From: Bartonella krasnovii
Lineage (GTDB): Bacteria; Pseudomonadota; Alphaproteobacteria; Rhizobiales; Rhizobiaceae
Length of the DNA: 64,000 bases
Direction of reading: 5' to 3'
Assembly (NCBI RefSeq): GCF_003606345.3
Contig: NZ_CP031844.2
Coordinates: 1,363,501 to 1,427,500, forward strand
A program made the translations under genes and the position numbers. Shown piece after piece: positions 38,605 through 47,567 of this stretch. Position 1 is the stretch's first letter, and each line of letters opens with the position of its first letter. The notes under the pieces are model-generated. The model did no database searches. It saw nothing but the letters and a program-made list of their open reading frames with translations, and was not told where the DNA came from.

Positions 38605-39774
38605 ATGAAAAAAAGCTCCCCACAACCAGACCCTCAAAATCCAGAAACCCAGAACCCAGATCCCCTCTACGCACAAGTGAATAAACAACCACATAGAAGA
38701 GGCGGTCCGCGCATCCCAAGCCCAGAAGAAATACAAGCAGCAAACAGAAGACAGCCTCTCCAAGGAGCTTCCCCCTACGACACACCGCGCGGGAGATCAA
38801 ATGCACAAGAAAACACTCCCTACAATACACCGCGAACGGGAACAGGTGGATATGATACGCCCCTGTCTCAACAACCACAAGAAACGCCCTATGCCCCCCA
38901 ATACCCATTAGGGGCTACCCGTGCAGCAGCTGCAGCAATTGTCGGGAGGGGGTCGCGTGAACCTTCTCCAGAAAACCCCACAAATCCCTATGCCGTCGTT
39001 AATCTTGGAACAGGTGAAACAGAGTTTCAAGAACGAATAAACCCCCTTTATGACTCACCAAATGGAAGTACGCAGGATTTACGCACCTCCCAAAGACCAG
39101 AGGAACATCTCTATGCAGAAATTGATCCGAGAACACAGAGCGGGCGCTCTCCCCATAAACCAATAGAATCTGTCTACGCAATGCTTGGTGTGGGTGCTGG
39201 AGGTGGACAAGAACCCCAGCAACGGGAAAATCCCCTCTATGAAGGCGTGGGCAGAGCAGCAACGCCCCCTCCTCAAACCCCTAAAGATGTGGTTACGAGC
39301 AAACTTTTACAACACGAAGAATTTCAATATGGTGTAAGAGAAACCCAAGAGTGGTGCAAAGTTGTTTATGGAAACCAACATGCCTTGAATGAACAACTTT
39401 CGAAGATTCTTGAAAATCCTCAAGGTGCTGACAGAGTCTTATGGGACCTTGCAGCTCATCCTGAAAGCGCTGGAAAACTTGCTGGTCGGCAAGTCCTTGG
39501 CGTAAAAAGCCCTGATCGTAAAGCAGCTGAAGAAGGTTTTTCTCCCCTTTGCTCAGCCCTTGAAAGACATATAGACAAAACAAAAAAACTCCATAAACAA
39601 TTTACAAATGAACTCGAAAGAGAAAGAGGTGAAAAACAAGAAAGTCCAGAAAGAGATGAACACAGACGCCATCATCACCGTCGTCATCACGCAAGAGGAC
39701 AAAACCCAGACAGTCCAGAACACAGCCCACAACGACAAAGGCATGGAGAAAAAGGAATGGCTTATGCCATGTAA
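38605..39774 (+). CDS. bepD: BepD-like effector, tyrosine motifs plus BID
   Basis: 389 residues; ATG behind gaaagga. The N-terminal 220 residues are disordered, Pro/Gly/Arg-rich, with at least nine tyrosines in short motifs (DPLYAQV, SPYDTPR, TPYNTPR, NPYAVVN, NPLYDSP, EHLYAEI, ESVYAML, NPLYEGV). These resemble EPIYA/ITIM-type sites that host kinases phosphorylate and SH2 proteins bind. A single BID domain (about 225-330) and a His/Arg-rich tail ending in KGMAYAM follow and serve as secretion signal. Known for B. henselae BepD: phosphorylated motifs bring c-Abl and STAT3 together. The terminator hairpin at 39850 ends the unit. The BepD assignment is by position after bepC and by architecture. 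Confidence 0.85.
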   Translation: MKKSSPQPDPQNPETQNPDPLYAQVNKQPHRRGGPRIPSPEEIQAANRRQPLQGASPYDTPRGRSNAQENTPYNTPRTGTGGYDTPLSQQPQETPYAPQYPLGATRAAAAAIVGRGSREPSPENPTNPYAVVNLGTGETEFQERINPLYDSPNGSTQDLRTSQRPEEHLYAEIDPRTQSGRSPHKPIESVYAMLGVGAGGGQEPQQRENPLYEGVGRAATPPPQTPKDVVTSKLLQHEEFQYGVRETQEWCKVVYGNQHALNEQLSKILENPQGADRVLWDLAAHPESAGKLAGRQVLGVKSPDRKAAEEGFSPLCSALERHIDKTKKLHKQFTNELERERGEKQESPERDEHRRHHHRRHHARGQNPDSPEHSPQRQRHGEKGMAYAM

Positions 39775-39849
39775 AGGGACATAAATATAAAAACAGATCA
39801 ATTTTTGTTTTTTATATCATTTCTTTTGCATAAAGTTTTTGCAATAACT

Positions 39850-39888
39850 TTCTTGGCGTAAATCGTTTTCTTACGGTTACGCCAAGAA
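39850..39888 (+). terminator. Terminator of bepD-like gene 1
   Basis: 12-bp stem (TTCTTGGCGTAA and its complement), followed by TTGTTTT. Variants of the same stem follow the next three bep genes. Confidence 0.75.
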
Positions 39889-39949
39889 TTGTTTTAAAGT
39901 GTTACAAAAAATAGTCCTAAAAGTGACCCCCGTTATTTATTATAACTTA

Positions 39950-39978
39950 TTGATAATATTTCATAAAAAAACTGTATA
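39950..39978 (+). promoter_or_regulatory. Promoter of bepD-like gene 2
   Basis: TTGATA, 17-nt spacer, TGTATA; a near-identical copy of the blocks before the flanking bep genes. Confidence 0.68.
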
Positions 39979-40130
39979 AAAGACACAAATGTCCGTTACA
40001 CTGATTTTGAATAGCGCGAAATCTTTGGAGGCCATTCGGTAAAATGTCTTTTTTTGTCTCAAAACAAACAAAGCATAAAAGGCAAGAATGCCCCAAGGAG
40101 GTTTTCTAAAAATATTGAAAGGAAACAGCC

Positions 40131-40991
40131 ATGAAAAAACATCAACCATACCAAGATCCCCAAAACCAAGAACCTCTCTATGCACAAGTTAATAAACAAA
40201 ACAGAGGAAACCAGCGCGGACAAAACCCAGAAGATGACGTTCTATACACATCCGTAAGCAGCGTTGACCCTTCAAGAGCTGGACGTCATCAACAAAGAAG
40301 AGAAGATCCTGAAACCGACTATACAGAGGTTGCTCCACAAAAACGCGAAGATGACGTTCTATACACATCTGTTAGCAGCGTTAACCCCCTTTCAAGAGGT
40401 GGACGTCATCAACAAAAGCTATCAGAATCTGAAACCGATTACACAGAGGTTGCTCCACAACAAAGAGGAAGACCTTCATCTTCCCTCACACCTGACCAAA
40501 TGAGTGTGAGGCTTTTAAAAAATCCACAGGTGCAAGCATATGCAGAAGAGGTGGTACATTGGGGACAAGTTGTTTATGGCAATGACAAACTTTTCCAACA
40601 ACATTTGCAAGACATACTTAAAGATCCCAGTAAAGGAAAAGAGCTTTCAGATCAACTTGCTGAGGAACCTGAAAGTATGGGAAAACTTGCTGGTCGCCAA
40701 GCGCTTGGCATGAAAAGTCAAACACGCAAGCAAGCTGAAGATGGATTTAAGCCTCTCGTTGATGCCATTGATGGTTATACAAAGTCTGTAGAACAGGCAA
40801 CACAGAGGCTTTCGCAAACCCCTCATGCGGAACAAAGACGCTATCAAGAACATTCTCAGCAAGGTGAAAGATCTCATCACCACCATCACCACCATCATCG
40901 TCATCACGAAAGAGGACAAAACCCTGAGAGTCCAGAGCAGAGCCAACAACGACAAAGACATGGAGAAAGAGGAATGGCTTATGCCATGTAA
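40131..40991 (+). CDS. Short BepD-like effector (paralogue)
   Basis: 286 residues; ATG behind gaaagga. It shares with the upstream gene the start (EPLYAQVNKQ), the single BID domain (about 120-225) and the tail (RGQNPESPE...RGMAYAM), so it is a tandem duplicate. Its middle differs: two 39-residue direct repeats each carrying DDVLYTSVSS and ETDYTEVAP tyrosine motifs. An unusual run of eight His residues precedes the tail. Expected to be secreted by VirB/VirD4 and phosphorylated in the host; target not known. Confidence 0.82.
   Translation: MKKHQPYQDPQNQEPLYAQVNKQNRGNQRGQNPEDDVLYTSVSSVDPSRAGRHQQRREDPETDYTEVAPQKREDDVLYTSVSSVNPLSRGGRHQQKLSESETDYTEVAPQQRGRPSSSLTPDQMSVRLLKNPQVQAYAEEVVHWGQVVYGNDKLFQQHLQDILKDPSKGKELSDQLAEEPESMGKLAGRQALGMKSQTRKQAEDGFKPLVDAIDGYTKSVEQATQRLSQTPHAEQRRYQEHSQQGERSHHHHHHHHRHHERGQNPESPEQSQQRQRHGERGMAYAM
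40233..40466 (+). repeat. 117-bp in-frame direct repeat, two copies
   Basis: The 39-residue unit with two tyrosine motifs is repeated head to tail (40233-40349 and 40350-40466). Unit duplication changes the number of phospho-sites without breaking the frame. Confidence 0.85.
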
Positions 40992-41053
40992 AGGAGCATG
41001 AGCATAAAAACAGATCAATTTTTGTTTTTCATTTAATCTCTTTTTCAGTAAGT

Positions 41054-41092
41054 TTCTTGGCGCAAATCGTCTCCTTACGATTGCGCCAAGAA
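41054..41092 (+). terminator. Terminator of bepD-like gene 2
   Basis: 12-bp stem TTCTTGGCGCAA with its complement, followed by TTGTTTTA; homologous to the terminator at 39850, with a compensating change in the stem (GTAA/TTAC against GCAA/TTGC). Confidence 0.78.
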
Positions 41093-41164
41093 TTGTTTTA
41101 GAATATTACAAAAAATAGTCCTAAAACGGTCCTAAAAGTGGATTCTGTAATTTCCTATAACTTA

Positions 41165-41193
41165 TTGATAAAATTTCACAAAAAAACTGTATA
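41165..41193 (+). promoter_or_regulatory. Promoter of the double-BID effector gene
   Basis: TTGATA, 17-nt spacer, TGTATA; third copy of the shared block. A fourth, decayed copy (TTGATA kept, -10 lost) lies near 42776 before the next gene. Confidence 0.68.
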
Positions 41194-41349
41194 AAAGACA
41201 CAAAGCTCCATTATTCTAGCCTTAAATAGCGCAAGATCTTTGGAGCGCATATCAGTTCAATATCTTCCTTTGTCTCAAAGTAATCCAAGCATAAAGAGCG
41301 GCTATGCACCAAAGAGGTTTTCTAAAACAATTTTTGAAAGGAAACAGGC

Positions 41350-42657
41350 ATGAAAAAAGATCACCCTCACCCTTTTCCATCCTCTTCAATACAAGAACTC
41401 ATAAAACTCTATGAACAAGCAGCGGCAGAAGTCTCTGGTACTCCCCCCCTCCCTAAAGAAGAGCCTTTAAAAAGCAAAAGACTATCAACGATACCGGAAG
41501 AAGATGAGGGAAGACTTTCTCTTTCAGAAGAAGAAATGATTACAGCAAAAGGTGCACAGGCATCCGTTAGGAGAGCACCTTCAACAACGCCTCTTTCAAA
41601 CACGCGCGCGCCCCAAAGACCGCAAGAAACTGAAACAACACGCACAGCATCTGCCCCACAAACTGCCCAAGGAGCAACAACACGACTCTCAGAAGAACAA
41701 ATCGCTCTATTGCTTCCCCACCATTCACTGGTTCGAACTTATCAAGAAGAAATCCAACGTTTATCCGCTAGAGCTTATGGAAACCCCAACATTTTGCAAG
41801 AAAAAATGCAAGAAATTCAAAAAAATCCTCAAGCGGGAGAAGAGCTTTCATGGTGCATGGCTGCTCATCCTGAAAGTATTGCTAAACTCTCCGGCAAAAG
41901 CATGTTGGGCTTCAAAAATAGAGAACGCAGACAAGCGGAAGAGAGTTTTTCTAGCCTCTGTATCAACATTGATTGTTATACAGAAGCCGTAAGACAGGCA
42001 AGAGAGGGCCTTTCACAATCTCCAGAGCAAGAACTGAAAAACTATGAACGCCTCATGGGAAAAGCAGCTGTCGCTGAGCTGCTGAAAAAACCAAATCATC
42101 GTGAAAAAGAAAGCCTTTCAGAAACAGAAATGTCCACCCAAATTCACCAAAATTCAAAAGTCAAAAGACATCATGCCCAAACCCAATATTGGTGCAGAGT
42201 TGTTTTTGGTCAATCAGACATTTTACAATCACAAGTGGAAGAACTTTTCCAAAACCCTGAAACAATAGAACCGCTCGCACAGCAACTTGCGGGAAACCCT
42301 CAATCTATTCACAAGTACGCCGGTCGCAACTTTGGGGGCTTAAAAAATAAAGCACGCATCCATGCTGAAGCGGGTCTTTCTCACCTCATTGATGCCCTTG
42401 ATAATTATGCAATGGCTGTCACACAGGTTAGAGAGAGCATTTTACAAACTCAGCAGATAAAACAAGAACGCCATGAAGCATCTGAGCAAACCCTAAGCTT
42501 GCAGCAGCAACAAAACATCTCACAATCTGCTCAACGCCTTGAGCCTTCAACAATAACACATGAAGGAGCAACGCCCTCTACCCAACAGAGAGAAAGAGAA
42601 ACAGATTTTCGTCCGCGCAAAACTGCTGCTCCAAAAGCGATGGCTTTTGCCAGCTAA
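41350..42657 (+). CDS. Bep effector with two BID domains
   Basis: 435 residues; ATG behind gaaagga-type purines. The N-terminal 110 residues are disordered and acidic/Thr-rich with almost no tyrosine motifs. BID1 spans about 112-220, BID2 about 255-360, and the C-terminus ends PKAMAFAS. A domain plan of BID-BID without tyrosine sites recalls BepG-type proteins, but the order in the locus would suit a BepE relative that lost its motifs; I leave the symbol blank. Only the last BID plus tail is needed for secretion, so BID1 is the candidate effector part. Preceded by the third conserved promoter. Confidence 0.8.
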   Translation: MKKDHPHPFPSSSIQELIKLYEQAAAEVSGTPPLPKEEPLKSKRLSTIPEEDEGRLSLSEEEMITAKGAQASVRRAPSTTPLSNTRAPQRPQETETTRTASAPQTAQGATTRLSEEQIALLLPHHSLVRTYQEEIQRLSARAYGNPNILQEKMQEIQKNPQAGEELSWCMAAHPESIAKLSGKSMLGFKNRERRQAEESFSSLCINIDCYTEAVRQAREGLSQSPEQELKNYERLMGKAAVAELLKKPNHREKESLSETEMSTQIHQNSKVKRHHAQTQYWCRVVFGQSDILQSQVEELFQNPETIEPLAQQLAGNPQSIHKYAGRNFGGLKNKARIHAEAGLSHLIDALDNYAMAVTQVRESILQTQQIKQERHEASEQTLSLQQQQNISQSAQRLEPSTITHEGATPSTQQRERETDFRPRKTAAPKAMAFAS

Positions 42658-42689
42658 ACAAACATAAGTTTTCACGTTGAATCCAACAT

Positions 42690-42726
42690 CTTGGCGCAAT
42701 GCATGAGAGAGGTGGTTTGCACCAAG
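42690..42726 (+). terminator. Degenerate terminator of the double-BID gene
   Basis: Stem CTTGGCGCAA against TTGCACCAAG with one mismatch, then AAAA rather than T; recognisably the same hairpin family as at 39850 and 41054 but weakened. Confidence 0.5.
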
Positions 42727-42963
42727 AAAAAAGGAACGTTAGAACAAAGTTTATTTCCTCACACTTAATCTAAGCTATTGATAAAATAGTCTTTTAAAAG
42801 TGATCATAAGCGGCATCAAGAGATGTGAAATCGTGTGAGACCATTCAGTTTCATATCCTCTCTCATAAAATCAGAGTGAAAAAGCATAAAACAAAATAAA
42901 CACCAACGCACATCCTTAAATAGTATTTAAAAACAATATTGAAAGAGTTTGAAAGGACCATGT

Positions 42964-44811
42964 ATGAAAAAAAGAAACCCCTCCCCTTTTATCACCCAAA
43001 TGATGGAAAAATTTCAACAACAGACTGAACAACCCCCCACCAGAACATCTCCTCCCCAAGTTTCTCAAAAAACACCTCTACAAAAACAACCAGAAAATTT
43101 TTCACCCCCTCCAAAGATTGCCCCACCGCCCCCCCCACGTACAAAAGAGAGGCAACAACACAGCTCACAAGTTGAAGCTTCTCCCTCCCCCTCAAAAGTA
43201 GCTCCACCTCCTCCCCCACGCGTAAGAGAAAAAACACCAACTGAGGCAAAAATTCAAAAGACAGAACCCCAAGAGATGCCTCTTCAACAGGCAAAAGTGG
43301 CGCCGCCAAAACCCCCACGGGCAAAAGAAAGGCAACAACACAGCCCACAAGTTGAAGCTTCCTCCTCCCCCCCAAAAGTAGCCCCACCCCCTCCCCCACG
43401 CGTAAGAGAAAAAACACCAACTGAGGCAAAAATTCAAAAGACAGAAACCCTCGAGCCCCCCCCCACGCATATAAAAACGCCGCCACAAAGACCACCGCGT
43501 GCAAAAGATAGAATCCAGCACAAAACAACAGTTCAAAAAGAAGAAAATCCCTATGCAACACCAAGAGCGCAAACACCTCCACGCGTAAGAGAAAACGCGC
43601 AAACCAGCATAAAAAACCAAAATCCTGAAACCCTCGCCCCAAGTGTTAGACCCAAAACAGCCCAGCACAGAACAGTCCGGCAGCAAAGCAGTTCATCATC
43701 ACAAGACAGTGAAATATATGCAGTCCCTCGTTCAAGCAAAGCGCACCAAATAGGAGACAGAAAACAAAGCGACGCTGTTGTGCAAAAAACGGGCTCCCCA
43801 CAAACAGCAAATGAACCACCCAAACCGCCTCAGGAACAAAAAACATCTTTTAATACAATGGAAAAAGAGTTTTTGCTCATGGCATATCACGAAGAAATAC
43901 GATTTTTATGCGAAAAGGTTTATGGTAACCGGCTTATTTTAGAACAAAGAATAGAAGAAGTTAGAGAAAATCCTTCTATGGGAGAACAGCTCTTATGGGA
44001 TGTTACAGAAAAACCTCAATCTATTTCTAAGCTTGCGGGTCGAAAAGTTCTTGGCATAAAAAGTCATGCGCGCAAAGAAGCTGAAGAAAAGCTTCCTGAT
44101 CTATATGAAGCCATTAACGGTTTTGTATATACCTCAAAATATATACAAGAAAATATTTCACAGAGTCCTCACACCAAACAACGACAGCATCAACACGCGC
44201 AACAGGAAAAAACAATCGCTCAACACACACCAAATCCGCTCAATTCAGAAAAGAAAATAGAGCCTCTGTCAAATCAAGAAATTGCCCGCAGAGTTGAACA
44301 AGATCCATCGGTTCAATATGGTCAAAGAGAGGTCCAATATTGGTGCAAAATGGTTTATAATGACCCATTTATTTTGCAATATAGAATGGAAGATATGCAA
44401 AAAATTCCAGATATGGGAGAAGAGCTTGTCTTTCAAATTGAAAAGGATCCAACATTTTTTGCTCCACTTGCGGGTAGAAAAAACCTTGGCATAAAAAACG
44501 CAGCGCGCAAAGCTGCTGAAGAAAATCTTCCTACCCTTTGTACCGCTATTCAGGATTATGCTGATACGATAAAGCAATTAAGAGAAACCATTGTGCAAGA
44601 CCATCAAACAGAGCAACAACAACGCCATCAACCGCTTACCAATCTCGATAAAAAAATGCAAAAGCAACAAAGCTTATCAGAATCCCCGAAGTTACCTGAG
44701 CGCTCAACAACAAAACGACGTCAAGAAGTTACTGAAACATCGAAACAAGAAGAGCAATCCCCTATTCGACCACGCAGAGGTGAAACATCAAAAGCAATGG
44801 CTTTATCGTAA
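42964..44811 (+). CDS. BepE-like effector: Pro-rich, tyrosine motifs, two BIDs
   Basis: 615 residues from the ATG at 42964 behind gaaagga; a TTG at 42949 is less likely. Residues about 20-180 are Pro-rich with repeated PPPPPRVRE and PPKPPRAK segments that fit SH3-ligand consensus (PxxPxR/K), arranged in a 60-residue direct repeat. Two tyrosine motifs follow (NPYATPR, SEIYAVPR). BID1 lies about 300-405, BID2 about 440-545, and the tail ends SKAMALS. Tyr motifs plus two BIDs is the BepE plan; the Pro-rich part is expanded. C8 and C9 runs in the Pro-rich coding part are slippage-prone. Function in the host not provable from sequence. Confidence 0.8.
   Translation: MKKRNPSPFITQMMEKFQQQTEQPPTRTSPPQVSQKTPLQKQPENFSPPPKIAPPPPPRTKERQQHSSQVEASPSPSKVAPPPPPRVREKTPTEAKIQKTEPQEMPLQQAKVAPPKPPRAKERQQHSPQVEASSSPPKVAPPPPPRVREKTPTEAKIQKTETLEPPPTHIKTPPQRPPRAKDRIQHKTTVQKEENPYATPRAQTPPRVRENAQTSIKNQNPETLAPSVRPKTAQHRTVRQQSSSSSQDSEIYAVPRSSKAHQIGDRKQSDAVVQKTGSPQTANEPPKPPQEQKTSFNTMEKEFLLMAYHEEIRFLCEKVYGNRLILEQRIEEVRENPSMGEQLLWDVTEKPQSISKLAGRKVLGIKSHARKEAEEKLPDLYEAINGFVYTSKYIQENISQSPHTKQRQHQHAQQEKTIAQHTPNPLNSEKKIEPLSNQEIARRVEQDPSVQYGQREVQYWCKMVYNDPFILQYRMEDMQKIPDMGEELVFQIEKDPTFFAPLAGRKNLGIKNAARKAAEENLPTLCTAIQDYADTIKQLRETIVQDHQTEQQQRHQPLTNLDKKMQKQQSLSESPKLPERSTTKRRQEVTETSKQEEQSPIRPRRGETSKAMALS
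43144..43503 (+). repeat. 180-bp in-frame direct repeat in Pro-rich region
   Basis: Two copies exactly 180 nt apart (60 residues), each with ERQQHS, QVEAS, APPPPPRVREKT and AKIQKTE. Copies differ at a few bases only. Confidence 0.85.
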
Positions 44812-44843
44812 TGGTCTCATCCCCTTTGGTTTTTCATACACCG

Positions 44844-44879
44844 CCTTGGAGCAATTATCCTGCCAAGATTGCACCAAGG
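44844..44879 (+). terminator. Degenerate terminator of the BepE-like gene
   Basis: Stem CCTTGGAGCAAT against ATTGCACCAAGG with one mismatch; fourth relative of the hairpin family that follows these bep genes. Confidence 0.5.
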
Positions 44880-45155
44880 GTGACATATAACATACAGAAA
44901 AATTTGAATAAACTCTCCTATGACAAAACGCATCAATAAAATTGCACGATAACATTTCATAAAAGTTACAAACATTAACGCTGTTCTATCATCAACTTGG
45001 ACTCCGTGCAAAGAGGGTCAAATTTTTCCCATCATTCAAATCGGTATTCTTCTTTGAAGAAGAAGAAAAAGCTTAATAAAAATAACATAGGGAAAAAAAT
45101 GTAAAAAAGAAGCTTTTTAAAAAAACACATATTAAAAACTTGAAAGGAAATATAC

Positions 45156-47567
45156 ATGAAAGAAAACACAGAACAGAGGGCTTCCTCCACACAGGAAGAA
45201 TTGCAAGAACAATCTCCTGCAGTAAATGCCGCCGTTTTAAAGCAAATCAATGAAGCATCGCAAAATTTTTTCTACCCCAATAGCAAAGTGCTTAAAAATA
45301 AATACCGTATTAAAGATAAAGAAATATTAAAAGAACGCTGTTCTGATGATGTAAAAAAAGAAATGATCAAACTGCGCCAAGAGCCCCCACCAGAGCAATT
45401 TGATGCCACCTATCTCAAATATCTTCATCATCGCCTCTTTTTTCGGGCATTTGAATGGGCTGGACAAACCCGCGAAGCACCTTTTACCTTTGAAGATAGC
45501 ACTGTTGCTTCTATGCCCATTTTGAAGAGAAAAGAATTTACAAAACCTTTTGCTATGGGAAAAAAAATCCAGGAAGGACTAGAAAAATTAGATAAAACAC
45601 TTGCTGAAAAAAAGAATTTACAAGACTTATCCCGTGAAGAATTTGTTGAACATGCTGCTGAAATAATGATAGATTTACACCACTTGCATCCTTTCAGAGA
45701 GGGCAATAGGCGTACAAAGAGACTGTTTGTTGAAAAACTCGCTCAAGCAGCAGGCCATACGCTTGATTTTTCTATTGTGAGCAAAAAGCGTAAAGACTTT
45801 GTCCGCACGGCCGCCATGGAACGTGGCGATTCAGAGCCTATGAAACATCTGCTTGAGGATATCTCTCATCCAGAAAAGTTGCTCATTTTACAAGAGTTCA
45901 CCAACTCTATGAGAAAGCTTGGAATGGGTGAAAAAAATTATTATCTCACTGTCGTCGCAAAAGAAGGCGAAACCTATCATGGGACCTATAGAGGCTGTGG
46001 AGCCAATGGTTTCATGATGGATGTTCAAGGGACACTCATCTTGGGAAATAAAAAAGATCTCACACCAGAGCAAAGACAAACATTAACAAGTGGTGAGACC
46101 TTCTCCTTTACAGCACCAAAAGCTCAAAGCCCAGAAAAAAAACAGCAAAAAACATTGCTTCCAGAAGAAAAAAGAGCCGCTCTTAAAGGCGATGAAATAA
46201 CTGAAAAGAGCAAAGACAACGCATCCATTCAAACAAAGAGAAAAGAAAAAGCCCATTTTTCACCATGGGTTGTCCCCCATGCTTTACAGGAGGACGCTAA
46301 AGTTATCCCCCAAAATCTGCAGGAAAAAGAACAAAGGGCACAGCCAATGGCTCACTCTGCTTCCTCTATGAGGCAAACGCAAAAAGATTTTCAAGAAACC
46401 ATTTTACAAACGAGCCATATAGCGACAAATGATCAAATATCTGTCCAAATGACAAAGGAAACAGGTTCTGATCATCAAGAAAGAGCAAAACAGTACCCCC
46501 AAAAAGCAATGGCATACTGGGAGAGTGGGATAAAAACAACAGACACCGCCCTACTTAAGAAACTCTCCTTATCGCCTAAACTTAAAGAAAAGCCCACACC
46601 AGAGCCGATACAAACATTAAAAACGGAGGATACCGCCTCCTTTACAACATCAAGCGCTCAACACCAGCAAGAGGTGCTGATCGCCGCAAAAAAAATCCCC
46701 CCCCTTACAAGCAATGAAATTACCACGAGGATAAAAAATAACACATCACTTCAAGCAAGAAGAACAGAAATCGAAACTTTATGTCAAATCATTTATGGCA
46801 ATCGGCATATTTTGCAGGAAAAAATTGAACGGATACATGAAAATCATAAGAGAGGAGAACAGCTCACCCATCAAATTGCCACATCTCCTCAATCGATTTC
46901 TCAGTTGTCTGGAAGCAACATCCTTGGCATAAAAAATCATGCGCGCGCTGAAGCTGAAGCCAATATTTTGCCCCTCTGTAGAGCCATTGAGTGTTATCTC
47001 GATATTTTAAAACAAACAGAAAGAGATATTCTCCATAACCATCACGCAAAACAAAAACGTTGTGAACAGTCGGTCCTAATGCCTAAGGTTTGGATGCAAA
47101 ATCTCCTTTCCTTGCCAAAAGAACAACAGAAAGAAACATTATCAAACTCTCCTGAGTTAAGGGGGGAAATAAGGACTTATATGAGAAAAATCAATGAACG
47201 CTTATCCTTAAGCGAGCATGAGGCGATAAAGGAAAATAATCCCGAAAAACTGGCTAAAAGCCTTGGGACATCAGCTGTCAAAGCAAAAGAGATTCTGGAA
47301 ATTGTTAAACAGACAAAAGAGATAGAACAAAACATACGCTCCATGGATTTTTATGACCGCCAATTTAATGAGCGCTCAGTACCAAACCAGCATCAATCTC
47401 TCCCGCATCAATGGCTCAAGAAAAACACTGAAAAAACATGGTCGCTCCCCCTTGATAAAGAAGCAAGTAAAACACAAAAAATGATAGAAAACGTTCATCA
47501 AAACATCAAGAGACAAGAAAATATTCCCTCTCACAAAATGCAGCACACAAAGGCTATGACTCTCTAA
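45156..47567 (+). CDS. Large FIC-BID Bep effector with fossil BID insert
   Basis: 803 residues; ATG behind gaaagga. FIC domain about residues 35-230, OB-like about 250-320, BID about 515-620, then the same helical C-terminal region as BepA and BepC and a long basic tail ending TKAMTL. The FIC motif near residue 178 is HPFREGNRRTKR: only the second Gly is changed, to Arg, which should crowd the phosphate loop. Between OB and BID lies about 170 residues that begins like a BID (DEITEKSKDNASIQTKR) and ends like a Bep tail (QKAMAYWE), so an earlier BID-tail appears to have been mostly deleted and a second BID added. It may be a BepH- or BepI-type protein; the symbol is left blank. No antitoxin ORF precedes it. 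Confidence 0.82.
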   Translation: MKENTEQRASSTQEELQEQSPAVNAAVLKQINEASQNFFYPNSKVLKNKYRIKDKEILKERCSDDVKKEMIKLRQEPPPEQFDATYLKYLHHRLFFRAFEWAGQTREAPFTFEDSTVASMPILKRKEFTKPFAMGKKIQEGLEKLDKTLAEKKNLQDLSREEFVEHAAEIMIDLHHLHPFREGNRRTKRLFVEKLAQAAGHTLDFSIVSKKRKDFVRTAAMERGDSEPMKHLLEDISHPEKLLILQEFTNSMRKLGMGEKNYYLTVVAKEGETYHGTYRGCGANGFMMDVQGTLILGNKKDLTPEQRQTLTSGETFSFTAPKAQSPEKKQQKTLLPEEKRAALKGDEITEKSKDNASIQTKRKEKAHFSPWVVPHALQEDAKVIPQNLQEKEQRAQPMAHSASSMRQTQKDFQETILQTSHIATNDQISVQMTKETGSDHQERAKQYPQKAMAYWESGIKTTDTALLKKLSLSPKLKEKPTPEPIQTLKTEDTASFTTSSAQHQQEVLIAAKKIPPLTSNEITTRIKNNTSLQARRTEIETLCQIIYGNRHILQEKIERIHENHKRGEQLTHQIATSPQSISQLSGSNILGIKNHARAEAEANILPLCRAIECYLDILKQTERDILHNHHAKQKRCEQSVLMPKVWMQNLLSLPKEQQKETLSNSPELRGEIRTYMRKINERLSLSEHEAIKENNPEKLAKSLGTSAVKAKEILEIVKQTKEIEQNIRSMDFYDRQFNERSVPNQHQSLPHQWLKKNTEKTWSLPLDKEASKTQKMIENVHQNIKRQENIPSHKMQHTKAMTL

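Noticed and set aside
42992..43642. 216-residue open frame on the minus strand opposite the BepE-like gene
   Set aside because: It is the complement of a Pro/Arg-rich coding repeat; composition (Leu/Phe/Val runs) follows from that, with no ribosome site.
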